Origin: an uncultured Tenacibaculum sp.
GTDB taxonomy: Bacteria > Bacteroidota > Bacteroidia > Flavobacteriales > Flavobacteriaceae
DNA length: 64,000 bases
Assembly: GCA_947498055.1 (NCBI GenBank)
Contig: CANMJA010000012.1
Location: 1-64,000, forward strand
Direction: 5' to 3'
Each line of letters begins with the position of its first letter. Position 1 is the first letter of the stretch. A program made the translations under genes and the position numbers. Below, in pieces: positions 1-10,500 of this stretch. The notes below the pieces were generated by a model, which saw nothing but the letters and a program-made list of their open reading frames with translations, had not been told where the DNA came from and made no database searches.

Positions 1-281
1 AATTGAGTGGGAAAATTGCTATGAAAAAGAAAAAGTGCTTAGACGTCTCTAAGACTTTAGACTGTAAATATAGTTAAATTTATTAACTTATGTTAATTAA
101 ATAGCAGAATATTAAAAAAAAATGTGATTAGTAAGTTTAAAACAAGATTTTGAGATGAAAAAAATAGAATTTCCCCTGTTTAAATTAATGCAAATTTATG
201 ATTAACCACAACAATTGGGCATGATCCCTTTTGTTCTTGATCCATGATCCTACCGAATCGCTATCGATTAACTTTTTAAAT
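1..281. other. Left edge, no complete gene
   Basis: No complete gene is supported here. Two forward frames are open from the window edge and close at TAA 50-52 and TAA 75-77; either could be the last codons of a gene that begins outside the window, but the tails (16 and 24 residues) are too short to identify. The rest is AT-rich sequence leading to the tRNA terminator. Confidence 0.4.
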
Positions 282-315
282 AAAAAAAACCTTGAAAAAC
301 TATATGTTTTCAAGG
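282..315 (-). terminator. Terminator of tRNA-Ser
   Basis: On the minus strand, arms CCTTGAAAAC and GTTTTTCAAGG form a hairpin with a 5-nt loop, followed by a run of T, just past the 3' end of the tRNA. This is a standard intrinsic terminator. Confidence 0.75.
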
Positions 316-320
316 TTTTG

Positions 321-405
321 CGGAGAAAGAGGGATTCGAACCCCCGGTCCTGTTACAGACAACGGTTTTCAAGACCGCCGCATTCGACCACTCTGCCATT
401 TCTCC
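321..405 (-). tRNA. tRNA-Ser (anticodon UGA)
   Basis: Read on the minus strand, an 85-nt cloverleaf starts with GGAGAAA and its 3' acceptor strand is TTTCTCC plus discriminator G. The anticodon loop is CTTGAAA, giving anticodon UGA, which reads UCN serine codons. The T loop GGTTCGAATCC is present, and a long variable arm separates the anticodon and T stems, as class II serine tRNAs require. The 3' CCA is not encoded and would be added after transcription. A promoter and a terminator flank it, so it appears to be its own transcription unit. Confidence 0.95.
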
Positions 406-437
406 AGGCACACAATCAATATTCGTGATTGCGGGTG

Positions 438-469
438 CAAATATAAGAACTTTTTTAAATTAAAAGCAA
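438..469 (-). promoter_or_regulatory. Bacteroidota-type promoter of tRNA-Ser
   Basis: On the minus strand, TTG (467-469), a 21-nt spacer and TATATTTG (438-445) match the known Bacteroidota primary sigma consensus (TTTG / TANNTTTG). It lies about 33 nt upstream of the tRNA 5' end. The same spacer length is seen at the rpmB and DUF4870 promoters in this window. Confidence 0.7.
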
Positions 470-759
470 TAAAAATTGTTTTTTTTGAAGGTTTTTTTGG
501 GTTTTAATTTTCTTTAGTTAGTAACTAATTTAAAACCAGTTATTTTCTCTGTTTTAAGAGGCTGCTGTTTTTAGGGTATAAATATTTGCTGTACTAAATT
601 AATAATACTTGAGTAATGTATGTTTATTAAAAAGCTATTAATTAAGAGAAAGAATATTACATTTGTTACCTTTAAAATAGGAGAATAACTTTTAAAACGA
701 TTAAACGTTGTTTTTCTGTTAAATATGTAACTTCGTATTATTAAAAATTAAAAATATTT
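470..759. other. Intergenic region before aroC
   Basis: AT-rich with no credible ORF. A possible aroC promoter is TTG at 708-710, a 17-nt spacer and TAACTTCG at 728-735, which is a one-base variant of the TANNTTTG box; this is only suggestive. Confidence 0.35.
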
Positions 760-1821
760 ATGTTTAATTCTTTTGGAAATATTTTAAGACTAACCACTTT
801 CGGGGAGTCGCATGGAATAGCTATAGGAGGTGTTATAGACGGTTTTCCGGCTGGAATAGAAATTGATTTTGAGGCAGTGCAAAAAGAATTAGATCGTCGT
901 AAACCAGGGCAGTCTAAAATTGTAACGCAACGTAAAGAACCAGATACTGTAGAGTTTTTGTCAGGTATTTTTGAAGGGAAAACAACAGGTGTTTCTATTG
1001 GTTTTGTTATTAAAAACACGAATCAGAAAAGTAAAGATTACAATCATAATACGAATGTATACCGTCCTTCTCACGCAGATTATACATACGATAAAAAATA
1101 TGGCATAAGAGATTATAGAGGAGGAGGAAGAACTTCTGCAAGAGAAACTGCAAATTGGGTAGTTGCTGGTGCTTTAGCAAAACAATTACTAAAACATATA
1201 AATATTAATGCTTTTACTTCTTCTGTAGGAGATATTTTTATAGATAAAGCGTATCAGGATTTAGATTTTTCAAAAATTGAAAATAATATTGTTAGATGTC
1301 CAGATGAAACTTCTGCTGAAAAAATGATTACTAAAATTCAAGAAATAAGAAAAGCAGGAGATACTATAGGTGGTACCATAACTTGTGTAGCTCAAAATAT
1401 ACCAGTAGGTTTAGGAGAACCAATTTTTCATAAGTTACATGCAGAACTCGGTAAAGCAATGTTATCAATTAATGCTGTCAAAGGTTTTGAGTTTGGAAGC
1501 GGTTTTTGTGGAGCTAAAATGCTAGGTTCTGAACACAATGATATCTTTAATGAAGACGGAACAACGCAATCTAACTTATCTGGAGGAATACAAGGAGGAA
1601 TTTCTAATGGGATGGATATTTATTTTCGAGTAGCTTTTAAACCAGTAGCTACTATTATGAGAAACCAACCAACGATAAATTCAGAAGGAGAAAAGACAGA
1701 AATTCAAGGAAAAGGGCGTCATGATCCTTGTGTAGTTCCAAGAGCTGTTCCTGTGGTAGAAGCATTAACTGCTTTAGTATTAGCAGATTTTTTACTGATG
1801 AATAAAACACGGAAACATTAA
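760..1821 (+). CDS. aroC: Chorismate synthase
   Basis: Converts 5-enolpyruvylshikimate-3-phosphate to chorismate, the last step of the shikimate pathway and precursor of aromatic amino acids, folate and the menaquinone made by the menD/menB genes of this window. The 353-aa length is normal for the family. Visible signatures are TFGESHG at residues 13-19, the Arg- and Gly-rich segment [11 protein letters not shown] near residue 120 that contributes to FMN and substrate binding, and [13 protein letters not shown] near the C-terminus. The ATG at 760 gives the standard short N-terminus. It stands alone, with no operon partner within 90 nt. Confidence 0.97.
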   Translation: MFNSFGNILRLTTFGESHGIAIGGVIDGFPAGIEIDFEAVQKELDRRKPGQSKIVTQRKEPDTVEFLSGIFEGKTTGVSIGFVIKNTNQKSKDYNHNTNVYRPSHADYTYDKKYGIRDYRGGGRTSARETANWVVAGALAKQLLKHININAFTSSVGDIFIDKAYQDLDFSKIENNIVRCPDETSAEKMITKIQEIRKAGDTIGGTITCVAQNIPVGLGEPIFHKLHAELGKAMLSINAVKGFEFGSGFCGAKMLGSEHNDIFNEDGTTQSNLSGGIQGGISNGMDIYFRVAFKPVATIMRNQPTINSEGEKTEIQGKGRHDPCVVPRAVPVVEALTALVLADFLLMNKTRKH

Positions 1822-1911
1822 AAATTAATGATAATTGATTTGTGTATTAAAAAAAGCAAAATTAAATAGAGGCTTTTAAAGCTAGTAAATAATGATTAGA
1901 TTTGTAAAAAA

Positions 1912-4900
1912 ATGAATATGAAGAAGAAAATACTACTAGTATTACTTTTAGTAATTGCAGCTGTTACAAATTCTCAAGAAAAAAATAGTTTACTCTGGAA
2001 AATTTCAGGAAATGGATTGGTTAAAGATTCCTACTTATATGGTACGATGCATGTAAGTGAAAAAATAGCTTTTCATTTAGACGATGTGTTTTATCAATCT
2101 TTGTTAAAAAGTGATTTTATAGGTTTAGAAACTGATCCGAGTTTTTGGTTAGATCAAATGGTAGAATCTGAAGATCTACTAAGAGGATTTAGAGATAAAG
2201 GTGGTGATTTTTATAGTAATTCGTTTAAAATTAATACTCCAAAAATTAATGAATTACTGTTTTTTTTAACCAAAGAATCTAATATTGTTAATGGTATTTT
2301 GTACAGAACAAATCCATCGGGTTATAATTATCAGGAAGATACTTATTTAGATATGTTTATTTTTCAATCGGGAAAAAAATTCGGAAAAAAAATACATAGC
2401 TTAGAGAATATAGATAAGGCTAAAACATTAGTTAGCGAAGCAGTAATAGACCCAAGTAAGAGAAAACCAGATTTATGGTTACAAAAAGAATTAAAAGATA
2501 AAAATTTTTTCACATTACTTTCTAATACCTATAGAAATAGAAATGTAGAGTTAATAGATTCTATTAATCATGCCATGTACAATAAAAGTTATTTAAAAAA
2601 TATGCTTTACATAAGGAATGTAGATATGGTTAATAGTATAGATTCTATAGCTAAAAAAGGAAGTTTGTTTTCTGCAGTTGGTGCAGCACATTTAGGAGGC
2701 GAAAAAGGAATTATAAACTTATTAAGAGAAAAAGGATATACCGTTACCTCCTTAACATCTAAGAAAACGGTAATTGCAGAACAATTAAAAAGTAAAATTG
2801 AAGACAAACAGTTAGATATAGTCTATGAAAATCAAAAAAGTTTAGATCACTTTTTTTCAGCAAAAGTTCCTACAAAGTTATATGAATTTAATCTTTTAGG
2901 TAATACCATTTATTTAAGTCCAGATTTAGCTAATGGAGCATACATAATTGTATCTAGAGTAAATACATTTTCCTATTTAAAAGAAAAAATAAAATTGGAC
3001 GATGATTTTTATAAATTATTGGAAGAGAGTGTTCCAGGGAAAATCATCTCTAAAAAAGAAATAGAAAATAATGGAATTAAAGGTTTAGATATAGTGAACA
3101 AAACAAAATCTGGAGATTATCAAAGATATTTTTTGTTTTTCACTCCTTTAGAGCTTCTAACGTTTAAAATGTCAGGAGAAAAAGATTTTGTTTTGAATCA
3201 TGGTGGAGTTTTCTTCGATTCTATTCAATTAAAAAAAGAGGCATTTGTTTTAGAAACTGTAGAGCCTGAATTTGGTGGTTTTTCTGTTCAATTGCCTAAA
3301 AGCTATATCTTTTCAAATAAAAAAAATAGTGGAGATAGGCTCATTCAGGCATATGATAAAAATAAAGACTATTATTTTTTAAAAGAGATTGTAAATAATG
3401 ATGTTTATTACCTAGAAGAAGATAATTTTGAATTAGAAAGAATACATCAAAGTTTTTATAAAGATTTAGAATTAGATTATTTAAAAGGAAGTTTTAACTC
3501 AAAATCTAATTACAACACATTCGAATCTAAAGGTAAATTTCCTAAAGAAGATAAATATCTACATTTAAAAACAGTAATAAGAGGAGGACATTATTTTTTA
3601 TTAGGAAAAGTAAGCAAAGCAAAAGAAAAACCATCTAGTTTTTTTAATTCATTTAAATTAACAGATTTTAAGTACAAAGAAGAAGATTTTAAAGAACAAA
3701 AAGATACCGCATTATATTTTAGTGCAAAAACGAATATTAAGCCTCCTACGTATAAAAATTATAGAAGAAAAAAAGAAAAAGATTACCAAGGTTTCTTCAA
3801 AGTATTAAAATATAGAACAAAAACAAACGAAGAAATATTTGTACAATTAAAAAAAGAGCATGATTTAGTTGGGTATGTAAACATTGATTCTTTAAAGAAT
3901 TATACAGAGAAAAAAGAGATTTATAAATACGATTATTATAATGATAATACACTTAATAAATTACTAAATAAAAAACGATTATATATAGCTAACTCTAAGA
4001 ATGGTAAAGATAAATATGTAAATGATTATTTTAGTTATGATGTTAAAGATTCTTTAAGTAGTAGAGTAATAAAAGTAAAAAATGTTATTTCTAATGGTGC
4101 TGTTTATCAACTAAGAACATTGGTAGATACTACTTATAAGACAAGCGCATTTATAACCAATTTTTATACTACTTTTAAACCGAAAGATACGGTTATTGGG
4201 ACTTCATTATTTACATCAAAAACAGCGATTTTTTTTGATTTACTAAAAAAGAAAGATAGTATTGCAATAGATGGTTACGATGTTGTAAATTTTGATAAAA
4301 AGGATGTAGATAAATTAATAAGTGTTATTAGAGACTTTAAGTTTGATAGGAGTCAACAAAAAATAAGAAAAAACCTTCTTAACAAATTAAGTAGACATCA
4401 AAGTAAAAAAGTAGATGATTTTTTTATTGATTTATATAATAAATCGTACGATAAACCTCAAGATCAAATTATAGTTTTTAATTACTTTTCTAAACAAAAA
4501 ACGAAAAAGGCATATGAAACTCTACTTCGATTATTAGAAAAAGACATACCATTATCTACAAATAAGTATGATATTTCTAATATGTTTAGAGAACCTAAAG
4601 AAGCTCTTAATTTAGCTAAAAATTTGTTTCCAGATTTATTAAATTATGCTACAATTGATGAATACAAAAAGACCGTTTACAAATTATTATCTACTTTGTT
4701 AGATGATAATATGATAAAGCCAAAAGTTTATAAATCATTTAAAAAACAAATTTTAAATGAAGCTAAAATTGAATTGAAGAGACAATTAAGTAAGAAGCAA
4801 AATCAAGCAGATGAATATGATAGTTATAGTAGTAGATATGCTAAAGAAGGAGTACTTAAGAATTATGTAACAATTTTATATCCTTTTAAATCAGAAAAAA

Positions 4901-5451
4901 GCACTTCCGATTTTTTATTAAAATTGAAAAAAGCTAAAAATATAGAAGCAAACACTACTTATCTGAAATTACAAATACAAAATAAGGATGCTATAGATAA
5001 AGAATTGCTTTTAGAATCTGCTAAAAATATAAACAGTCGAGGAGTTTTATATCAGAAGTTAAAAGAAATAAAGAAGCAAAATTATTTTCCTAAAAGGTAT
5101 TTAGAGAAAGAGAAAATTTATAAATCTTTATTATTTAAAAGAAATAGTACTGTTGAAAATAAAGATAGTATTGTGTTTTTAAAGAAAAGGAGTTTTGATT
5201 TACATGCTAAAAAATATGAAGCTTTTTTCTTTAAGTCGAAACCAGATGAAAGCATAAATAGTTATAGAGATAAGGATTGGAAACTAAGTTTTATCATTTT
5301 TGAAGACAAAGCAAACACCATTAGCTCAGAACCTGTATATAAAAGTAGGGAAAAAGTTATTGATGAAACAAAAACAATAGAGGATATAATAGATAGAAGT
5401 TTAGAAAAAGTACTTTTAAGTAATAGAAAAAGAGCAGGAAGAGTATATTAA
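1912..5451 (+). CDS. Long secreted TraB/GumN-family protein
   Basis: An N-terminal signal peptide (residues 1-21, charged MNMKKK then a hydrophobic stretch ending before Gln) predicts export. Residues about 25-290 match the TraB/GumN family: LLWKISGNG, SYLYGTMHV, GLETDP and the closing VGAAHLGG-x-GI segment are all visible. The other roughly 880 residues are Lys-, Asp- and Tyr-rich, have no domain I recognise, no transmembrane segment and no type IX sorting domain. Family members are candidate metal-dependent hydrolases; this protein's substrate is unknown. The start is ATG 1912 or the in-frame ATG two codons later. A TAGATTTG box (1897-1904) sits very close upstream, which slightly favours the second ATG. 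Confidence 0.8.
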   Translation: MNMKKKILLVLLLVIAAVTNSQEKNSLLWKISGNGLVKDSYLYGTMHVSEKIAFHLDDVFYQSLLKSDFIGLETDPSFWLDQMVESEDLLRGFRDKGGDFYSNSFKINTPKINELLFFLTKESNIVNGILYRTNPSGYNYQEDTYLDMFIFQSGKKFGKKIHSLENIDKAKTLVSEAVIDPSKRKPDLWLQKELKDKNFFTLLSNTYRNRNVELIDSINHAMYNKSYLKNMLYIRNVDMVNSIDSIAKKGSLFSAVGAAHLGGEKGIINLLREKGYTVTSLTSKKTVIAEQLKSKIEDKQLDIVYENQKSLDHFFSAKVPTKLYEFNLLGNTIYLSPDLANGAYIIVSRVNTFSYLKEKIKLDDDFYKLLEESVPGKIISKKEIENNGIKGLDIVNKTKSGDYQRYFLFFTPLELLTFKMSGEKDFVLNHGGVFFDSIQLKKEAFVLETVEPEFGGFSVQLPKSYIFSNKKNSGDRLIQAYDKNKDYYFLKEIVNNDVYYLEEDNFELERIHQSFYKDLELDYLKGSFNSKSNYNTFESKGKFPKEDKYLHLKTVIRGGHYFLLGKVSKAKEKPSSFFNSFKLTDFKYKEEDFKEQKDTALYFSAKTNIKPPTYKNYRRKKEKDYQGFFKVLKYRTKTNEEIFVQLKKEHDLVGYVNIDSLKNYTEKKEIYKYDYYNDNTLNKLLNKKRLYIANSKNGKDKYVNDYFSYDVKDSLSSRVIKVKNVISNGAVYQLRTLVDTTYKTSAFITNFYTTFKPKDTVIGTSLFTSKTAIFFDLLKKKDSIAIDGYDVVNFDKKDVDKLISVIRDFKFDRSQQKIRKNLLNKLSRHQSKKVDDFFIDLYNKSYDKPQDQIIVFNYFSKQKTKKAYETLLRLLEKDIPLSTNKYDISNMFREPKEALNLAKNLFPDLLNYATIDEYKKTVYKLLSTLLDDNMIKPKVYKSFKKQILNEAKIELKRQLSKKQNQADEYDSYSSRYAKEGVLKNYVTILYPFKSEKSTSDFLLKLKKAKNIEANTTYLKLQIQNKDAIDKELLLESAKNINSRGVLYQKLKEIKKQNYFPKRYLEKEKIYKSLLFKRNSTVENKDSIVFLKKRSFDLHAKKYEAFFFKSKPDESINSYRDKDWKLSFIIFEDKANTISSEPVYKSREKVIDETKTIEDIIDRSLEKVLLSNRKRAGRVY

Positions 5452-5780
5452 TTTATCAATAAGTACTGATTTTTTTCTAATGAAATTTCAACTTAACAAG
5501 AGGTTAAGAATGCCAGATTTAGATGTAAAGGTTTTAACTTTTTAAATTGTTATTTCAAGTGATTTTCGATAGAAAATGGTATCGGAAAAGACAATTTAAA
5601 AACCAAAAAGTAGGGTTCTCAATATTAAATTCGTTCAAAAAATTACTATATCGAGCCTGTTTTTCCTTGATAGAATTTATGTTAAGAAGATAACTTTATT
5701 GTTAAGTTATAATAAGCAAAACCTTTAATGACGTTTATTTATAATGAAACATATTCACCTTCTGATTTTCATAATCACAT
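5452..5780. other. Intergenic region between convergent genes
   Basis: AT-rich, with no ORF of coding character and no strong repeat. It separates the TraB/GumN gene from the terminator of the minus-strand barrel gene. Confidence 0.4.
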
Positions 5781-5807
5781 AAAATAAAAAGGGAGCTAAA
5801 AGCCCCC
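5781..5807 (-). terminator. Terminator after the barrel protein gene
   Basis: On the minus strand, GGGGGC-TTTTA-GCTCCC (one G-U pair) is followed by a T-rich tract, 51 nt past the stop codon of the gene at 5858. Confidence 0.65.
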
Positions 5808-5857
5808 GATTTAAGAAATATATAGATAAATATTGTTTAAGTATTTTTGTGTAGATT

Positions 5858-6715
5858 TTATTTAATATCGAAGAAGATACCTCCAGAAAAAGAAGGACTT
5901 GCTGCAATAATTCTACCAGAAAAAGCAGAGTCAAAACTTGCAGAGACACCTATTTTATCTGTAATATAATAAGCCCCTTCAAAGCCAAAACTACTGAATT
6001 CAATATTATTAGCAAAAATACTACCATTACCTGTAACAGCATTTAGCGTCCCGTTTTTCAAAGATTTCACTACATTTACTCTACCAATAAGCCAAAATTT
6101 TTCATTAAATAAATTAATTCCAGCTTCTAAACCTGTCCTAAATTCATCAGAAAAACCTTTTGATCTGTTGTTGTAACCCAAGTAAGATTTAGCGTAGAAA
6201 GGTAAATTATTTATCGAAGTAGAGTATCCTAACGAAGAAGATAAATATTGATTAAATTCACCATCTCCTGATTGAAAACTACCATCACTTCCTCCTGTAG
6301 TTTCTCCAGTAGGTAAACCTAATAAAAGTTTTACATCAGCAGCCCAATTTCCTTTTTTATATAAATTATATCTTGCTCCTAAATCTATATCACCTATGGC
6401 ACTTACAGATTCTCCATTACTAATTGTAGAACCATTAGTACCAGAAATTTGATTGTTTTGAGAATTTATAAAAAAAGGAACGTAACCAATAATATCTAAT
6501 TTATCACTAATACCATATTCGGCATAAGCATTAATATTAAATTGTGTTCTAGTTCTGTTAGGATCCTTATCTCCAGCATCTGTAAAATGTTCGTCGTAGT
6601 TTAAATACCAGGCAGATAGCTTATAATAGCCATTGTTTTTACCTTTAGTCCACTGTGCTAAAGCATTATTAATAAATACTAATATAAATGCTATTGTTAT
6701 TATATTTTTTTTCAT
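5858..6715 (-). CDS. Putative outer-membrane beta-barrel protein
   Basis: The 285-aa protein has a cleavable signal peptide (MKKNIITIAFILVF ... ALAQ) and then alternating hydrophobic/polar strands with many Gly, Asn, Tyr and Phe. Segments such as AYAEYGISDKLDIIGYVPFF and LGARYNLYKKGNWAADVK, and a final strand ending in Phe-Phe-Asp-Ile-Lys, fit an outer-membrane barrel of the transporter or MetA-like superfamily. The exact family is not certain and no ligand can be named. It is the second gene of an operon, 12 nt after the Ig-like lipoprotein gene, so the two may work together at the outer membrane. Confidence 0.6.
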   Translation of the reverse strand: MKKNIITIAFILVFINNALAQWTKGKNNGYYKLSAWYLNYDEHFTDAGDKDPNRTRTQFNINAYAEYGISDKLDIIGYVPFFINSQNNQISGTNGSTISNGESVSAIGDIDLGARYNLYKKGNWAADVKLLLGLPTGETTGGSDGSFQSGDGEFNQYLSSSLGYSTSINNLPFYAKSYLGYNNRSKGFSDEFRTGLEAGINLFNEKFWLIGRVNVVKSLKNGTLNAVTGNGSIFANNIEFSSFGFEGAYYITDKIGVSASFDSAFSGRIIAASPSFSGGIFFDIK

Positions 6716-6727
6716 TGTAAACTAATT

Positions 6728-7417
6728 TTATTGTTCAATTTCTCCTTCACCTACTTTAACTCCAAATGGTTTACACCAGTATAAAAGATGCGTAAAATCG
6801 CTCAGTTCTGTGTCTTTTATAATATATTTATGACTCCCATTAAAAACAGTAACTTTTCCTATTTCTTTAGCGTTGTTAATTGTACTTGTATTATTTGTAA
6901 AATATAAATATAATCCAGGTAAACTTGTAGTAGCACTATAATCATCAGCAATACTTAACTCCAAATCATTAGTGTCAGGTATTTCTTTTAAAGTAAAATT
7001 TCCTCTTAAAACATAACTACTAGTAGTTTGTATAACTCCTTTTTTTTCTGTGGAAAGAGTATTGTCAACTTCTTTAGAAGTAACAGTGACTTTGTTTTCT
7101 GTTGTAATTGTTTTTCCTTCAGAGGAAGTAACTGAGGCTGTAATAATAACATCACCTTCAGCGATGCCAGTTATTAATCCAGTGGTATTAATAGTAGCAA
7201 GATTAACATCAGAGCTCTGCCAATTCACTTGAGAATCGATACTTTTACCAACATTGTCTGTATATTTTGTTGTGTATTGATAAGTCTTATTAAGTGTAAT
7301 TTCATTAATAGGATTCGTAATTATAAACTCTTCAGCTACTTGATCATCAATAATGTCATCTTGAATACAGCTAAGAAGAAGAAAGCTTACACAAAAAAGA
7401 AAATATAATTGTTTCAT
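6728..7417 (-). CDS. Lipoprotein with bacterial Ig-like (Big_2) domain
   Basis: Residues 1-17 form a lipoprotein signal peptide with lipobox LLLSC. Residues about 32-112 look like a Big_2-type Ig-like domain: NEITLNKTYQYTTKYTDN, VNWQSSDVNLATIN and GLITGIAEGDVIITASV follow the usual 'value is true at every instance, unless context' layout of these surface folds. The remaining 110 residues are not recognised. It is likely surface- or periplasm-exposed and lipid-anchored. It is the first gene of a two-gene operon with the barrel protein. Confidence 0.7.
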   Translation of the reverse strand: MKQLYFLFCVSFLLLSCIQDDIIDDQVAEEFIITNPINEITLNKTYQYTTKYTDNVGKSIDSQVNWQSSDVNLATINTTGLITGIAEGDVIITASVTSSEGKTITTENKVTVTSKEVDNTLSTEKKGVIQTTSSYVLRGNFTLKEIPDTNDLELSIADDYSATTSLPGLYLYFTNNTSTINNAKEIGKVTVFNGSHKYIIKDTELSDFTHLLYWCKPFGVKVGEGEIEQ

Positions 7418-7480
7418 GTTTTATAAATTAATTTTTTAATAGGTCGATATAATAGTTATAGGTTTACAAAATGCTAAAAT

Positions 7481-7512
7481 AAAAAGTTCAAAGTATATAC
7501 TTTGAACTTTTT
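7481..7512 (-). terminator. Terminator of the giant protease gene
   Basis: A perfect 32-bp palindrome (centre between 7496 and 7497) with A-run and T-run ends lies 24 nt past the stop codon at 7537. The stem AGTTCAAAGTAT and T tail fit an intrinsic terminator that could work in both directions. Confidence 0.7.
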
Positions 7513-7536
7513 ATTTTTTAAAATATTATTTTCTTA

Positions 7537-10500
7537 TTAATTTTTAATGATTCTAAATGTTTTTACTTTTTTATTAGCATATGCTTTTATTAAGTAACTT
7601 CCAGAGGAAAGTTCTGATACATCAAGATTATTAATCTGTTTCTCGTCTTTTAATTTTTTTATAATTAATTTCTGACCCACCAAATTATATATTTCTAGTT
7701 TGGTTATTATTTCATTTGATTTAATGATCAATGTATTTTTAACTGGGTTTGGATAAAAACTAAAACCTTTAATAATATCAATATTTTCAGTACTTAAAGA
7801 AGCTTCTTCATCTACTTTAATGTCATCAATTAAAATATTATTATCAGAAGAAATACTAGCATTATTTTTAGTTACAATAAACTCTACTTGAATATCATTA
7901 TCATTTGTAGTATAGTTGTTAATATTAAAATCAAATGTTTCCCATCCATCTTCAGTTTTACCCTGTAATTCCATTAATGTAATAGATTTTCCAGAGCTGT
8001 CATGTAATTTTACAGTTACAGTATTATACTCATTATTAACAGAATTCTGACTAAACAATGCAAATTGTAGAGTAGGAGAATTTAGATTCGAGATATTAAT
8101 AAAACCAGTTTTTAAACTATTTGAATCGTTTAATGTAGAATTACTGATCCAAGCATAATTAGAGTTTCCGTTATTACTGTGATCATCTATCGGATTAGAA
8201 TTATAAATAGCATCCGTATTAAAATTCCAATTATTAGTTTCATTTAATCCCCAACATTCTGGTATAACAGATGAAGTAAATTTTTCATGGAATGGAGCAG
8301 AAATAGCATCACATAATGTTTGAAAAGAGAACGGTCCAATCCAATCACTAGCGTCTATAGTTTCACCACAATTAGTTCTAATATAATATTGATATACTGT
8401 TGAAGCTTCTAAATTTGTAAAGACATAATTATTAGTATTTACATCGGTTTTAGTACCATTATTTTGAGAAAAGCCATCTATACCATATTCTATTTCCCAT
8501 GATTGCTCATTTTCATTGACATCCCAATTTAAAGTAGCTCCATTTTTAGAGACATTTGATATAGAAAGATTAGAAGGAACAGGACATATTATGTCTTCCG
8601 TTGTAAAAGAGAATGGACCAATCCATTCACTATTATCTATTGTGTTACTTCCACAATTAGCTCTAATGTAGTATTGATATGTGGTAGAAGCGTCTAAGTC
8701 TTTTAAAGTATAATTAGTTGTATTAACTTTAATAATATTACCATTGTTTCTTACAAAACCATCTATACCAAATTCAATTTGCCAAGTTTGTTCACTACCT
8801 CCTGCATCCCATTTTAAAGTAGCTTTATTAATTGTAATGTTTTCGGTCAAAGCATTAGAAGGAACAGGACAAGTTATATCAGCAGTTGTAAAAGAGAACG
8901 GACCAATCCAATCGCTATTGTCTTCATTATTGCTACCACAATTAGCCCTAATATAATATTGGTATACAGTAGAAGGTTCTAGATTTGTTAATGTATAGTT
9001 ATTAGTGTTTACATTATTTACAGTACCGTTATTTTTTGAAAATCCATCTGTACCATACTCAATTTGCCAAGCTTGTTCACTACCTCCAGCATCCCATTTT
9101 AGAGTAACTTCATTTTTAGAAATATCTTGTACAGAAGTATTAGAAGGAACTGGACAAGTAATATCAGAAGTTGTAAAAGAGAAAGGACCAATCCATTCAC
9201 TGTTATCTATATCTGTATTATTGCCACAATTAGCTCTAATATAGTATTGGTAAATGGTAGAAGGTTCTAAATTTGTTAGTATAGGGTTGTTTGTATTCAC
9301 ACTGTGTAAAACTCCATTACTTTGTGTAAATCCATCTGCACCATACTCAATTTGCCAGGTTTGTTCACTACCTCCAGCATCCCATTTTAAAGTAACTTCA
9401 TTTTTAGAAATATCTTGTACAGAGATGTTAGAAGGAATAGGGCAGGTGATTTCTTCCGTTGTAAAAGAGAAAGAACCAATCCATTCACTTTTTCCTTGAT
9501 TTCCGTTTTCATTACAATTAGCCCTAATTCCATATTGATAAGTTGTTCCAGGTTCTAAGTTAGTAAACACATAACTATTTGTGTTTACAGTATAAAAATC
9601 TAAGATGTTATCATTAACAGCTAATAAAATTTCCCAAGTTTGTTGGCTGTCTTCACTATCCCAACTTAGTATTGCTTCATTAGTAGTAATATTTTCTACT
9701 ACAGGATTAGATGGTGTTGCACAATCATACAGACAATTAACAATAGCATTCCAACCAGAAGATGTACCGAAATCATTAGAAGTAAAAGCAAAAGTTAAAC
9801 TTCCATCTTCATTAGAAGCTGTGATAGTGCCGGGGGTATCTGTTCCACTATAAGTTCCTATTAAAGGAGCATTTATATCAGAACCATCATAAATAGATAA
9901 GAAATCACAACAACTTTCTAAATCAAAAGAATTAAATGTTACGCTAACTCTATCAGCATCATTTGAAGGAGTTATTGTTTCTGTATAATTTTCATTATTA
10001 CTATAGTTGTTAATTATTCCACCAGAATCATAAAAACGATCTCCATTACAATAGTTAGGTTTTGTACTAAAAGTAGTTTTAGTAGAATAAAGGCTAACTT
10101 CATTATCACAACTAGCTTTTATATATACGTCATATTCTGTTTGAGAGTTCAGGTTATTAAGAAGAAATGGACGATCCGTAGTTTCTATTTCAGTACCACT
10201 TCCAGGGGTGAATCCTGTTTCACCGTATTCTATAATCCAATTTGTTTCAGTATTTCCTGCATTCCAATTTATAGAAGCACTATCTGTAAATGTTTCTTCC
10301 ACAATTAAATCAGTAGGATTAGGACATGTATTGCTATTACAAATTACTGTGGCATCCCAACCAGAAAAAGTAGCAGAACCATCAGATGTGAATTTAAAAG
10401 TTAAAGCACCAGAAGAATGAGAAGATGTTATAATACCTGGGTTACTATTCCCATTATAACTACCTATTAAAGGAGCATTAATATCTGTACCATCATAAAC

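Noticed and set aside
231..507. Two forward frames across the tRNA-Ser gene
   Set aside because: They translate the complement of the tRNA; the tRNA structure explains the sequence.
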